DNA of 64,000 nt, from contig OX419336.1 of assembly GCA_948470475.1 (NCBI GenBank), positions 31,889,415 to 31,953,414 on the forward strand, written 5' to 3'. The DNA comes from Galaxea fascicularis. Lineage: Eukaryota; Cnidaria; Anthozoa; Scleractinia; Euphylliidae. Numbering within the stretch: position 1 is the first letter of the stretch; each line of letters opens with the position of its first letter. Under the pieces are notes generated by a model that had not been told where the DNA came from, ran no database searches, and saw only the letters and a program-made list of their open reading frames with translations. A program made the translations under genes and the position numbers. Of the stretch, positions 12,701 to 25,235 are shown piece by piece.

Positions 12701-15700
12701 TTTTCACAAAGAAACGTTACCGAAAGCGTTGAATAGCAAGAATTGCTGTGAAAGAGAAATAACGTGATGAAAAGACGGAAAATCGGTAACGAATAAATTG
12801 TTCACTGCAAAAGTCTTAACTAGGTATTAATATTTGTAATAAATAATTAATTCATACAAACTTAACTGAGATACCTCAATCTTATATATACTTTTCATGT
12901 CATTCATTGCTGCAAATACAGCTCGACTTAGATTATAAGAATTGACCACAAGAATTTCTTTGCTGAATTCTTTAGTTTAGGAATTTGATATTTGCTTTGG
13001 GTTTTGGGCCAAAATTTAATTTGAACCCCAAAAGGAGTAAAGATTCTAGAAAATTTATACATATCACATTAAATAGGCTTTCTAAATGTAAAATGATTCG
13101 TCAATTTTAAAAGACAATCAGAAAACATTGCCAGTCGCAAATGGAGTTTTAATTTGCCATTAAATTTATTTCACCTGTAGCTCGGCTTTACGGAGAGTCC
13201 CATATATGGAGAATGAAAAAAAAAAACATTGATTTTGATTATCGTTCTCTGATTTTACGGTCTTTTTTTTAAATCTTTGCTTTTCGTCCTGCGATGCCGT
13301 CAAATACAGATTAATTAATGTATTCCGGCCGTGATAACCGCTAAAACGAAGAAAAAACACAACAACGAAAAGCGAAAAATTTCTACCTGAAACAATTCAA
13401 TTTGAAAAAAAAAAAGGAGTGTGTATGTATTTATAACCAAATAATAACAAACATGATAAAAACGGGTTACTATAGTGCTTGTTTGAAATTTAATGACAGA
13501 GGTATACAGGACAATGACTTAACACTCTCTTTACCAAACTATCGGATCCGGCTATACGTTTGCAGGCATGATTAAAAAAGAGTCGCAACATGTTGGTGTG
13601 TTTATACCATTGTCAGAAACTGTTTGGTTGCTTTGTTCGTTCCATTAGCCTTTTATTAAACTTTGGCTCTCCACGAGTAATTATCTGTATGGCTTTTAAT
13701 GGATCTTTCAATTTCTTTCTCCATCTGCAATCACGGATGTTCTAATATTTTTCTAGTCTACCCTAATTTGCTTTTTTCGCTTTTCCTATTTTCAGGTCGT
13801 TTAGAAATATTACGCTTTTAGACAAATTCATGTCAAGTCATGATCGTTGGTGTTTACCAAAATATTCAGCTATATTTTGGAGCAGGAAACCTTAGAAAAA
13901 ATGCCCTCTTCAATGTGGGCTGATTTTTAGCATAAGTTAGCTTCCACCGTAATTCCTGAAATATTCACTCCCTGGATAAAAACGAAGGGATTATCAAGAG
14001 CCAGCGTAAGATATGATGTTTGATATTGAGAATTATTGTTTTGTTGTTTGTGGTAGAATCTCATGAATTTTCAATTGGCTTGGCATTAACGTTTACTTTG
14101 TTGGTGGTAATTTAGGGCTTTGAGTGACAGCCGTCCATTGAAATGCAAAAACCCGAGATCGCTTGTTACTGCCGGGTGTTAACCGATTTGATTGTTCTTG
14201 TCAGAACAAACATTAAGTTTTAAAAGCAGCCGAGGAAAAGGAAAAAGATCTGATATAGTTTGTGAGAAGGCTCATTGATTTCGCAAACCTTCAGAGATCT
14301 TGGTGGATAAGGTAACTAAACCGTAAGTTAAACTGGTTTGGTTAGCGGGGCGCTATTTCCTCCCCAGAACTTATCATAAGTGCTCGCTATTCTTCAATTT
14401 CTGTGATTTCTTGTGATAGAACAAACACTCCATGATTGTTTTTGCAATGAAAGCTGATCAAGAGAAATTGAGGTAATGGTTTTAAGTTCGCCTAGAGTAT
14501 TTCCAGCAACTTCCTCTTCCATCCATTCCTTTCGAAAAAGTTATGTATATTAATGTTCTGTCGAAGTCCTGTCAATGTGGAATGTTTCTTTCTGTCATGA
14601 ATAGCTAGCAACAACGAAAGTTGTTCTCTAAATGTTGTTTCGTTCTTAGGCAACTCAGTGATCTCGCACAATGTCTGATGCAGTCATTCTGTTTTACAAA
14701 TTGCCAGGAAATCATGTTTCTTTATAAAAAGAAAAGGAATGATTGCGATTCAAAACGCTCAGTTCGACTGAATTTTTCAGCGCACCATTTCAAGCGCTTT
14801 CTTCTCTACCTGATTCTGTTTTGTTACTTAGCAATGTTCAAGACTATCCTGCAAAGTGACTACAATTCTATCCTGACTGATCGGTAACTTCCGCACTCAG
14901 GGATTTAAATTGAAACAGAAGTTACGCGTGAAAAGAATGTTGCGAAAAATTTAATAAAACAATGCAGAAATTCCATGGTTGTTGAGAGAGCTTGTTTGCC
15001 AATTTTCATCGATGTATTGCTTTACTTTGGTTCGCAAATGATGTTTGCATTAAACAAAATCGTGCATTTTGAGAAAACAAAACCATCAAATGGGCTAAGG
15101 TGGGCTACTCGGAGAAATCGCCCTGCTTGGCCAGAACACTGGTAAAAATTATAACATTCAGATTCTAATCTGGTTTCTATGCCTTCAAACGTACTAACAG
15201 TTTACTGTGATGCCAGTCACTTGTCAACGTTTTTAGTTATCATCCCTGAACAAGTAAACAATTGTTTCCGATTTCATAAGGATTCACAGTGAACAGAGTG
15301 AATCTTATGAAAGTTTGGCCGAAGCTTCCGCGGTTAGTGTGGAATTCGTGTGAAAAATCGTGAACAGGAAATCTGTGTTGGTACATTGTATAAGACGAAT
15401 TTAGGGATATTTGTCCAAGACATTTCGTAGACAGAATACTCAAAATTTCAGAAAACAGCTGAGGCTATTGAGGTCTTATTTTATAACAGTATTTTGGCTG
15501 AGAGAAAGAACAGGTTTGAAGAAGAAGCAGTTGTTTTTAAGTCCCCGGGAGTTAAGTGTATCTTCGCGGTTGCAGAAATTTAGTCTGTGTTGTTATGAAT
15601 CAACAAAGACAAGAAGATAAGAAACACTGAACAAATAAATGAAATAAAATCAGGACCAGAGAACTGGTAGGCAAAAGGTTTTCGTTTAATCGGTGCTGAA

Positions 15701-18700
15701 TTAAAGGACTACTTTCTTTTACATTGCCTTCTGTTGCTCTTTTACAACGATTTATCTTCAGTATCTAGTGTCTCTTCCTTGTTATCTTTCGTAACATGGT
15801 TCTCATACTGACTTAGCCGCATGGAGACAATCAGAGGTCAGATACCAGATTTTTTTATATTTTTCTGGTCTCCTGCCTTTGATAACATTATTCAGCATTT
15901 CTTTTATCTTATATACTGTAATAATGACAAAAGGAAACAACAAATCACATTCGACAAACAGAAATTATGGAAATAATTATGAAATCAATACAAGATTTCT
16001 CCATTGTCTAAAAGTACAATATTCATAAGGCTTCCTTGAATGCCGTGGGCACTACAACTGCCCGATGAACAAAAGAGAGAACTGCTGAGTTACATTCAGT
16101 GATGAATAAAAACAGACCTCGTTGAACGACTAAATTGCGACGAAATGTGTCGTCAGATTTTTTTGTAAATCTAAAGCTTTCTGCTTTTATCAGTTATTTG
16201 ACCAAATGAAAGCTGCACTAAATAATCAACACTAGGACAGTTTTTTCGGTTCAATCAAAACAAAAACCACATCAGAAAAATTGTGACAGTGTTTAATTGT
16301 CTTGAAAGAACGAATTGGATAAAAAACCTTCTCGGAAAGAATTGTGTTACTTCTCTGTCTTTTAGGCTGCCTTATTTGAACAACTTGCTCAGAATAATAC
16401 CTGTACTTCTGTTGAGGTAGTCCGAACATTTTAAATTTTTTTAATTGTCAATCATCAGCATGTGAAATAAGGTATGAAATATTTATTGAACGAATTTGCT
16501 TCATTACATGGCCTTCATTTAACTCTTGGGTAGGCGGTTCTTTCGAATGGCGGCCCGAACCGTCGGTAAATAAAAAGAAGTGTAATGAGGCTTAATTTCT
16601 GATTCGAACTTATTAGTTTTCTCCTTTTATTTTTCTAGTTCGTTGTCATGGTTCATCTTCTGTATGTTGACCGCGTTTAAATCAATAAATTGTTACCATG
16701 TTTTGTGTGTTATCCTTTAGAATAAAGCGTAACTTTTATGAAATTGAAATCGATACTCTTATTCGTTTATTTCTTTTTTTTTTTTTAGTAACAGTGAAAT
16801 AAACTGTTCATTTGCAACTTAACAGATTAACCTTACCACAGTATACCGAATAACGGGATAAAACATCCGAAAGTTGTTGTTGTTTTTTAACGATGTAGCA
16901 CGCCTTTTTTGGAAGGTAGCGTTTTCCGTGATGGATCCTTATGAGGTTTGCACACATTAAATCTTCTCAATTACGAGATCAATTTGCAGTTTTCTGAAAT
17001 AAAAATATTTTAATATTTTTATTAATCGTCCTTAAAAGGACGAACATTTCTTTGATATAGATATTCTTCAATGCGAGTTGCCAGAGCTAAATAACAAAAC
17101 TGGAAACTTTGTATTGTAGGCGGCTTGACTGCATTACCCTACGCTTGTAGCGAACAACAGTTAAATCACTCGCAAAAGGAAGGTAAAGTCCACCACACAA
17201 AACTCATTTTCATAACCGATACATTGTTATCTAGGTTTTGGTGTAGCAACCGCGCCTATGAGCAAAATACAGTATCCGTATTTTGGTTTTAAAGAGTTGG
17301 ACCATACCTGTTTTGAGTGTTTGTTTTGAAACTACACTGACTTAACCATTGGACGGTGCTTAGCTTAGCCTTTGGCTGAGAATCTTTAGCTTTCTTTTCC
17401 TGAGATCACAAACAACAAAATGTTGCCGTAACCAACTGCTGTAGAGTAAAGAACGTTGAAATGGACGGAAGCTACGTAGGTGGGTATCAGTTGCCGAGCC
17501 TTCACTGAGCCTAAAGTTAAAGTGACAGTTCGAAGTTCGATTTTCTCCAAGCGTACGCTACTGTTTTGAATGCTATGAATGGTTGACAATAGGCATTTTG
17601 TGTACATTTTATTCCCCAAAATCGAACAAAACACTAAAATTATGTATATGACGCAACTGTCTTCAGTTTCCGTCCTAAGTGAATAAGACAATTTTCGCAA
17701 TACTCCAAGTGAATCCCACAATGCATTCGCTACCGTTGGACAGTACCACAGAAATTATTAATTATCTAGTTGGGTAGAATTTTAGAATGCTCCATTTTGT
17801 CGTTGACACTTCTTGTACTAGTCTTATCCTTTCTTTTGTTTCTCAGTTCTAACAGTAGATTAAGCAAATCATAAGTGCCGCGTCGCTATTGAATCAGGCG
17901 GCGAGAAGGGAGCCGTCGACAAACCGATTAGAAACGACTGCATGTTACTTGTGGTCTCACAATCAAAAGTGACCATAATTGGTGATCAGAAATGCAATAC
18001 TTCGTTCAAAACAAAAGAGGGATTATTAAATTGTTGTCAATGAAGCAGCTGAAAATCTTTTCATGTCATCCGAACAATTCTGCTAACACAACTGAAGTGT
18101 TTTGTTCACTAAACAAGTATTATTACTTTTTACAGAAAGGCTACCAAAACTTACAGTGTGTGGACAGGTATCTTCCATCCGGCTAAATGCTACGAAGTCC
18201 AATAACGTATCTCAGGAAAGGCGCTAACTTGTACGTGTCTTCTCGATGAGATTAAATTTTCGTTAGCTTTATGACAAAACAAAATATGAATCCGGTAGTA
18301 AGACAAATAAGACGAGCTGAAATTCATGACTTTGAAATTAAATTTCAACTCTAATTAAATTTCAGTTAATAAGTAGTATCCACATTCTTGCAACTGAAAA
18401 CCGAAAACTAAATTTAAGTCAGAAAATCAGTTTTTAATTCGCTTTAATAATGTTCCTTTACCTTAACGCAATAGGTATCCACCGCCAAAACTCAAAATGC
18501 TTTCCACCTCACCTCGCTTGCCATTTTTAGGTCAGTTCTAATCAAGAAAAGTTATTAAGTGCAACCGAAGTAATTATTCTTTTACTCTTTCATTGTTTTC
18601 ACCAACAATGCTTCTATTGGCTGTCAGAGCAGTTAAGTCAAATCCAACTGGGGTGATCTATTAAGATGCAAAGGGTTTTTGATCCCTTAAAATGAGTACT

Positions 18701-19440
18701 AGGCTTTTTTGAGACCGTTTGACTGCTTGTAAATATCTCCAGTACCACCACCCTCGATGCAGTGGACGAAAACCTCTTTAGTTACCTGTCGAACAGCAAA
18801 CCGGCCATAACGCTTCTGAACTGCCTCCAGTCAGTCGGTTATCTGTATTGTTACACATGTCAGGTAAGCACAACCTTCACAGGCTGCCGCTAAAAAGGTT
18901 CAAAGAACCACCATAATTCGACCCATCGGTCGGTTTCATTTGTTTCATCTCCTGTAAAGTGCAACTATGCCAGCCGGCACCTCAAACAGATTGTGTGTAA
19001 GTTATATTAAGGCATGGACATCAATAATTCGCGTTTTAGTTCTGAAATCCCTATTCCCTTTCTTTCGTTGAAACAAGAATAGTGTAATTTATTTTTTTTA
19101 GCGAAGAGCTCAAAACTAAAGAAGCAGTCGCTGACCTTTGAGGGAAAGTAAAAGTTACAAGAAATTATGATTCAAATGTTTTTGTTCGAATTTGGTTTTG
19201 GAATTTGCAATGGAAACACTTGTGCGAATGTTTAATTTGGCAGTTACACAACGTTTGTCATTTCTGTGGTATCAGTACAAAGAGATTTGAAACTGATATA
19301 ATCCACTGCCTTAATTAAAGACCCACAGAAAAAATTAACGCTAACAAACTTTTTAGACAAGACCTGCTTTTTAACATTCCCGTGTCGTCAATTAAAAGAA
19401 TTGAATCAGAAAACACTGATTGTCGTTCTTCAGCTGTCTA
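9720..19440. other. Long non-coding span
   Basis: Nearly 10 kb with no frame that resembles a known protein. Features are limited to short A/T runs and a TA microsatellite near 12655-12675. A donor-like CAG/GTAAGC at about 18865 could end a 5' non-coding exon of the GPCR that starts at 19517; this is weak evidence. Confidence 0.5.
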
Positions 19441-19516
19441 ATTTTCTGCAGTGTTACCTCGCTCATGCGTATCTACAGCCATAAAAACAGGTATTTTTCT
19501 TTCTCAAGTAGGTAAA

Positions 19517-20461
19517 ATGTCAGAGCCAGCAAATGCGACGTCATTTGCCAATACCACACCACCATTGCCTCGAGCTGGGCCCAACTACGACAACCTTTCC
19601 AAGGAATCTGTTATCGCCGCTTGCTTCTTCTACACTATCATTGCGTTAGTGGCAGTGTTTGGTAATATGCTGGTGGTGACAGCGTTCTTTATAAACGACA
19701 AGCTCCGCACGGTGACAAACTATTTTGTTCTTGGATTAGCAGTTGCGGATATTTTAGTAGGTGCGATATCCGTTCCTCTGTGGATGTACATTTTGAACAT
19801 CTATGCTTCCCAGACGAGAGGTGAAAATTTCCGTGATGTGGACACTTTTTACACGACAATGGATAGCTTTGCAGGGATTTCGTCCATTCTACATCTCATG
19901 GCTATTTCCATGGAGCGTTACTTCTGTGTCGGCTGGGCCGTAAAACACCGTAACACGCCAAAATACGTCTATTACATCGCCTTGTTCTTGGTTTGGTTGA
20001 TTTCTGCGCTAGCCTCTTGCGTAAGGCTCATGATCCCTGGCATCAAACCAGAAGACCTCGTCCTGTTGACCTCTGTTGTCTTTTTTCTCTTACCGCTGAC
20101 CATCATCGTGGTTGCATACGCTGCAATTTGGAAAATCGCCACGACCAGGATGAACAACAATCCCAGTAAACGTTCACTGAAACGCGAGATTCGCACCGCC
20201 ACTACGATTGCGTTCGTTATCGGGTTCTTCTTGGTGGCTTGGACACCCTTTTTCGTTACGCTTGTAGTGGTGGTATACTGCCTTCCTCCTAAGTGCGCTT
20301 TCAATTGGTCTGCCACGATATTTTACAAAGTCCTTCACTACTCCAACTCGTCCATCAATCCTATTGTGTATGGAGTGCGCATTCCGGAATTCAGGAAGAC
20401 ATTTAAATTCATCCTCAGGAGAATCTATGGACCTATTTTGGCGCGTTGTGGAAGAAACTGA
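19517..20461 (+). CDS. Class A GPCR, amine-receptor-like
   Basis: Intronless 314-residue receptor. The N-terminus has Asn-linked glycosylation sequons (N6, N12). Landmarks: N50 (1.50), LAVAD with D78 (2.50), D116 (3.32), E133-R134-Y135, W160 (4.50), P193 (5.50), A-W242-T-P244-F-F, Y275 (7.43) and N281-P-I-V-Y285, then a short basic C-tail. D3.32 with W6.48, F6.51/F6.52 and Y7.43 resembles aminergic pockets. Position 3.25 is Asp109, so the usual loop disulfide is missing. The open frame extends upstream to 19451 only through a GTG; the ATG at 19517 is preferred. It lies 5 nt after a pyrimidine-rich acceptor (AG at 19510-19511), which suggests a spliced 5' UTR. It is paralogous to the receptor at 1-820, with near-identical blocks at TNYFV and LAVADI. 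Ligand unknown. Confidence 0.92.
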   Translation: MSEPANATSFANTTPPLPRAGPNYDNLSKESVIAACFFYTIIALVAVFGNMLVVTAFFINDKLRTVTNYFVLGLAVADILVGAISVPLWMYILNIYASQTRGENFRDVDTFYTTMDSFAGISSILHLMAISMERYFCVGWAVKHRNTPKYVYYIALFLVWLISALASCVRLMIPGIKPEDLVLLTSVVFFLLPLTIIVVAYAAIWKIATTRMNNNPSKRSLKREIRTATTIAFVIGFFLVAWTPFFVTLVVVVYCLPPKCAFNWSATIFYKVLHYSNSSINPIVYGVRIPEFRKTFKFILRRIYGPILARCGRN

Positions 20462-20566
20462 CCATTATCTGTTGTTATGTTAATTATTCAAGCATAAAAC
20501 AACGCGCGTACTATAAAGCAAACAAATACAACATCTTGCAAAACTAGCATATAAGTAGACTAATTG

Positions 20567-20811
20567 CCCTGTTCACACAAAAGCTTAAACATGTTTAAAA
20601 TCTATTTCGTTAAACACAGTTTAAAATTGTTTTCTTTGTAAAAGCTGCTTACTAATGTTTTTTTTTTTAACTACAAACTCAACGCAAATTAAAGAACATG
20701 TTTAAGTTCATCTAAATCCTGCATAAAAGCCTGAGTTCCAGTATTTCTTTAACGGTTTTCATTTTTCTAAACCTGGTTTAATTAAACACGTTTAGTTGGT
20801 GTGAATGGGGT
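20567..20811. mobile_element. MITE with ~30-bp imperfect inverted ends
   Basis: The left end begins CCCTGTTCACAC and continues into AAACATGTTTAAA. The right end, read inverted, begins CCCCATTCACACC and continues into AAACGTGTTTAAT. The interior is non-coding. It lies about 100 bp downstream of the GPCR stop codon. Confidence 0.6.
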
Positions 20812-21228
20812 ACAGTGAACGCCAGCGTTCCATGAGATTTAGCACTGCGTGAAAGCCAAAATATTCTAGAGTATTCTAGACTCGAATATATGATTGTGAC
20901 GCCATAGAATCCTAGAGTCTTCAAGGCGCGCACAATAATGGTGGAATACACTCCGGATTTTTGTTAAAGTCATTGTACCACACATCTGTGGTACTCCTAG
21001 AGTATGATGGCGAACCCTTTGGTTGAAAGAATTTTATGAAAGAAGGTAACAGTTCGGGAGCATAGCATTCTCCTCGAAGCAAAACTGAATTGGCAGTATG
21101 TGCCATCTGCGCGTGTAGACTTTTATCCTTGAATACGTGATCTTGACGCTTAAGCTATAGAATCCTAGAGTATTCATGGCGTGCATAACCGTGACGTAGA
21201 CCTGGAAAGTTCTTATCGAATATGGGCA

Positions 21229-21300
21229 TATTCTCCCTTGTCACACAAGCCTCGCCCCCACGGTTTCGACAGCGAGGCTTGGCGTGGTAAAACAAAGCTT

Positions 21301-21341
<41 letters not shown>

Positions 21342-21347
21342 CGAATA
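21229..21347. mobile_element. 119-bp MITE with 18-bp inverted ends
   Basis: TATTCTCCCTTGTCACAC at 21229-21246 and its reverse complement with one mismatch at 21330-21347. It overlaps the next element by a few bases, so the two are nested or adjacent insertions. Confidence 0.6.
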
Positions 21348-21521
21348 GGCCATTTCCGAGTTCATGTCTGCCTCCTCTTCAAGGCAAGTCTAAGTGCGAA
21401 GTTTTTGTGATGGTAATTAGTTCTACTTTACATATGAATGAAAACTAATTTTCATAACAAAAACTTCGCACTTAGACTCGCTTTGAAGAGGAGGCAGACA
21501 TGAACTCGGAAATGGCCTATT
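21344..21521. mobile_element. 178-bp MITE, nearly complete palindrome
   Basis: Arms of about 75 bp begin AATAGGCCATTTCCGAGTTC and are repeated inverted, ending at 21521, with a short AT-rich centre. Flanking GCG on both sides may be a 3-bp target duplication. Confidence 0.75.
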
Positions 21522-21669
21522 GCGGGAGCACGACCGTGTCCGTTTGTTGACCAGAACAATTGTACTTTTTTGCAATTGGTTCTTGTTGTCGGCGCAGCGT
21601 ACGTGCATATTTTGTCAAGAGAGTGCCATACTTTGTTTTAACTTCGAATTCCCCTCCTTCCGGGTAATT

Positions 21670-22043
21670 AATAAGGAGTTTAAGAAACGAGGACGGCGAC
21701 GGTAACGAGAACGCCAAAAAACAATGGGCTTAATGAGCAAAAACAATTGATCTGCACGTGCGTTTTTCATTTTGGTGCATTTCTTTACCGTCCTCTGCAA
21801 AACAACAACGTGAAATGACCAAAGTTTAGGTGTTCTCGAGAACGTGATCGTATGGCGGCAAAATCCTCTTTCTTTTTCCTTACTTTGGCATCGTTCATAG
21901 TAACTTAGTTCTTGGAGAGTTCGCCAGCATTTTCCAAGTTAAACAATTTGGAATTATTGCGAAAAAGTTTCAAAAACGAGAAGTTACATTTTTAGATGAC
22001 GTTCTCGTTGCCGTTGCCATCCTCGTTTCTTAAACTCCCTAAT
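21670..22043. mobile_element. ~370-bp element with ~45-bp terminal inverted repeats
   Basis: The left end AGGAGTTTAAGAAACGAGG, continuing through GACGGCGACGG to about 21715, is matched inverted at about 21997-22040. The flanks carry AAT on both sides, a possible 3-bp target duplication. No transposase frame is present, so it is non-autonomous. Confidence 0.7.
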
Positions 22044-22044
22044 C

Positions 22045-24030
22045 ACTACACAAGAGCACCCGACGACCAAATCACCCGAAAGCTGTAGAAAGGCATTTTT
22101 AAGTACCTTATGGTGTTTAAAGTGATGTTTTCGTTAGCTGGAAGAAATTGATCTATTTGGACTCCTTAGCTGAAATTTTAATTACCCGAAGATTTTACGA
22201 GGCATAATCTACCTTTGAGAAAATCCTAGCTGGAATGAACTTTTAGGGAACTATTTTTTTTCCCGAAAATGTTAGCTGATGTGTATCGTGTACCGTGTTT
22301 CTAACGAGTTATAGAAAAACGAGAGGAAGTTTGGGGGAACGAGAAATGTTGTTCCCATAGCAGTTTTCGAGTATATAACCAATATAACCAATTAGGTGTT
22401 TCAATAAATAATAGCCCTCTAAGCGGACACGTATGGTTACTGATAGTGTTTTGAGAGGGGGGGTTGCCCCGCAAGAAAAGTTCAAAGAAAAAGGGGTCGT
22501 CATCCCAAATAAATTCTTTTAGACGGGGCGTTATGTGACTAAAACTGGTAAGCTGAGCCGTAGGGTTGGGTCATACGATTTACAAATAACGTTTCCCAAA
22601 TCCTACCAGCACCCCCTCCCCCTCCCCCTCCCCCCCATCCCATAAAAAAGGAAGGATCACTTAGAGCTGATTGATGATTGACAGGAATGTGTAATGTTCG
22701 TTTCCAATATTTGTGTATTTCCGTACCCCGGAAAAGTCCCTTGAAAGGAGTGGATAATTGAATTCCATTATTAAAAATATAGAGGATATTAGTACATGGC
22801 CGCGCGGGGATACGAATTTTATCTTCAAGTGTCGAAAGTATCTTTCAGCAATCTCCTCTCTGCCCTGATCCATAGCTCGGGTGTAAGAAAATATCCTGGT
22901 TAAGACATTTTTGTGGCTACTGTTGCTATGTATGCAACGGTAGACACTTTGTCATGTGCGTTAAGTTAAGAAATTCGACAAGTGTTCGGAGATCAGGGTC
23001 GGCAATTCTTTCTTTCGGATGAATATTGGCGTAATCCAATCAGTAACGTCTTTACTCATTTCAACGGCCAAGGAAGGGGATGTTTCAACTTCACAACTTG
23101 GTTTCAAAAAGGCTCATAGGAGATACGATGCTTTGAATTGAGCGTAAACTGTGATCCGCAAAAATTTAGACTCAAATTTGAACTGAAACAACCCTAAACT
23201 TCATTTCGGGATCTTGTCTACTTTTCTCTCCTTGTTGACTACAGTCGTTTCTATTTGACATTGCAATGAAAATGCACCGTGTTTTGTACCGTTCTTATTT
23301 GAACTATGTGCCTTTGGCTTAAATAAGTCTGAATCCCCGGGAGCGCACTTTCACAATCTACTGTCTGACTATAGTGTGAGAGAAGGTTGAATTAAAGTGG
23401 CATTCATCATCACATCTGACCTTCTTTTGTGGGAGAGGGACATTACTTTCTATTTCGTTTTTCGTAAACGCATTTACTCATGAATGGCATCTTTGATCCC
23501 AGTGCGTATTAACTTTGAATGATTATAGTACTTGACCCAAAATTCAAGTATCGCAGTTCCGATGTGAGAAATCCCGAGAAAGAAATAAAAGGCAAGGAAG
23601 AAACATCTAGCGAATCATCCGCAACCACATCTCTTGTTATCAAGCACGGTGAAACCATTATTTCGTTTAATTTTTCCGAATTTGGTTTTGTTATTTTGGT
23701 AGTTAATTTAAATTATGTAAAGCGAAAACTTCAAATATAATTATCATTGTTAAAACTACAAGTTATTTTTGTTTAAATTAGCATACTACATAGAGCATAG
23801 AGCATACTAATTATGCTTTTAGGCAAAGGAAAATAAAAAAATCATTAATATGTTCGGTATAGAACTTACTAATGAGTAACTATTTTACCACACAATTTCC
23901 CTGTACTTCAAAGCCCCCCGCCTCTTTACATAATTTGTGATATTACATATAATGACGAAGAATATTAAATGACACCAGTGTTAAACTTAAAGATGTTAAT
24001 AAATAACTTAGTGTAAGGATACTTTAGATA
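22045..24030. other. Non-coding span
   Basis: No supported gene. A C-rich low-complexity tract lies at about 22607-22637. The frame at 23519-23740 has no homology that I recognise. Confidence 0.45.
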
Positions 24031-24036
24031 GATTTT

Positions 24037-24232
24037 CTTCAATCAAAAAATGGCTCATTAAGTTGGAGTTATGGCTACAGTAAATATTTATGAATTTTTT
24101 GGTGATTTTGGATTGTTTTGAAGGAATAAAAGTGGAGGTGGGAAGGGGGAGGGAGTTGAAAATTACGCAATTTAAAGGTGGTTAAAAATTAAAATTTAAA
24201 GTGAATATTATAAATTAGTAGGCAAACACCAA
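24037..24232. repeat. Dispersed repeat, copy 2 of 3
   Basis: Same block order as the copy at 9448-9712: AAAAAATGGC, TTGGAGTT, GGAATAAAAGTGG, a G-rich tract, AATTTAAAGGTGGTT, AAAGTGAATATT and TAGTAGGCAAAC. Non-coding. Confidence 0.6.
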
Positions 24233-24367
24233 ACAGAGTGTCACTCCCATTTCGATGCATATAATCCTAACCCGAATACAACAACTGTTTAGTCATTACA
24301 AAAGTACATTTTCCTTTCCGGCGTTAAAAAGTCGTGAACAGAGACGGAATCTTCAGTGTACAGGAAT

Positions 24368-24601
24368 TTAAAAGTCACCATTCCTCGCTGTCGAGGTCAC
24401 AGCGGCTGCGATTTTCCTGCCTTTCTTGTGTTTGTCTGGATCTCGCTGGGGGCTCAAAACGCCAAGGATGTATACCGGGAAAAGAATTCGATATCCCCTT
24501 CCCGTATCTCCCCTGAAATCAGTGGAAGAATCACTGGCAGAATTCGAGCTCTCGCTACTGGAGTCTGAGTCAGACACTTTCGAATCTTGTTGTGGTTCCA
24601 T
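24368..24601 (-). CDS. Possible first exon of an acidic, Ser-rich protein (uncertain)
   Basis: ATG at 24601 opens 77 codons. Residues 6-29 are a low-complexity run of Ser and Asp, followed by a Gly/Arg stretch. A donor-like CCCG/GTATAC near codon 43 could end an exon; otherwise the frame stops at 24368. No family was identified and no matching downstream exon was found. The Ser/Asp run argues mildly for real coding, but this is not secure. Confidence 0.25.
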   Translation of the reverse strand: MEPQQDSKVSDSDSSSESSNSASDSSTDFRGDTGRGYRILFPVYILGVLSPQRDPDKHKKGRKIAAAVTSTARNGDF

Positions 24602-24609
24602 ACCTGTGA

Positions 24610-25170
24610 CGTATTAGATCAGAAATCCAGATCACGTGACGCAAATCGAAGTGTTTTTGGTGGACATTCATCTGAACGACAAAATACGAACTTCAAGGAT
24701 AAAATTTACTGATAAATAAGCTTCTAGAGTTGGACTTCTTGCTTTGTACGATATTAAGGACTTGTCTAGAAGGTTTTCCCGAGAAAGCACTGTGTAGCCG
24801 AGAGTTACTCTTTGATCTTTCCGATCTTAAAATTTGAAATCAGACTTGCCTTGATTCGCTTCTTGGTCGTGAAAAGTGATGGGTTAAGGTGGGCTGGGGT
24901 GGGGTGGGGTGGCGTGTGAGAAAAAGCCAAAACAAATTAACAGAAGGTGGAAGGATAAGAAATAAGAGGATAAGAAAAGCTATGAGCCAGCAGAAAACAT
25001 CCTGCGCAGGCAATGGGCAAAAAACAAAAGAAAAGATCATGCAAACTGAACCCCCCTCCTTTCCACCCCCCTCTCGGCCACATCATTTTTTTAATGGTCC
25101 GTGCCTTAACCCTGGATTAACGAAAAAAAGACAAAACAGTTTCCATTCTTTGACCATCTACCAAATCTCT
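24610..25170. other. Non-coding span
   Basis: Between the candidate acidic exon and the astacin 3' end. Contains a GGTGGGCTGGGGTG-type G-rich stretch at about 24889-24913 and no supported gene. Confidence 0.4.
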
Positions 25171-25174
25171 CAGT

Positions 25175-25180
25175 TTTATT
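25175..25180 (-). promoter_or_regulatory. Poly(A) signal AATAAA of the astacin gene
   Basis: AATAAA on the minus strand about 55 nt after the astacin stop codon. Confidence 0.6.
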
Positions 25181-25235
25181 CACTTGCTTCCCCCTCTAAA
25201 AATTAGACACCAACAGACTTAAAGAGCATTGGTGT

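Noticed and set aside
17386..17721. 111-codon minus-strand frame
   Set aside because: No domain, no splice or start context; the length is within chance for a 10-kb non-coding span.
19451..19516. 22-codon upstream extension of the GPCR at 19.5 kb
   Set aside because: It opens with GTG, which is not a normal start in animals, and an acceptor-like AG at 19510-19511 lies between it and the ATG at 19517.
19972..20316. Minus-strand 114-codon frame inside the GPCR
   Set aside because: Antisense shadow of the receptor's coding sequence.
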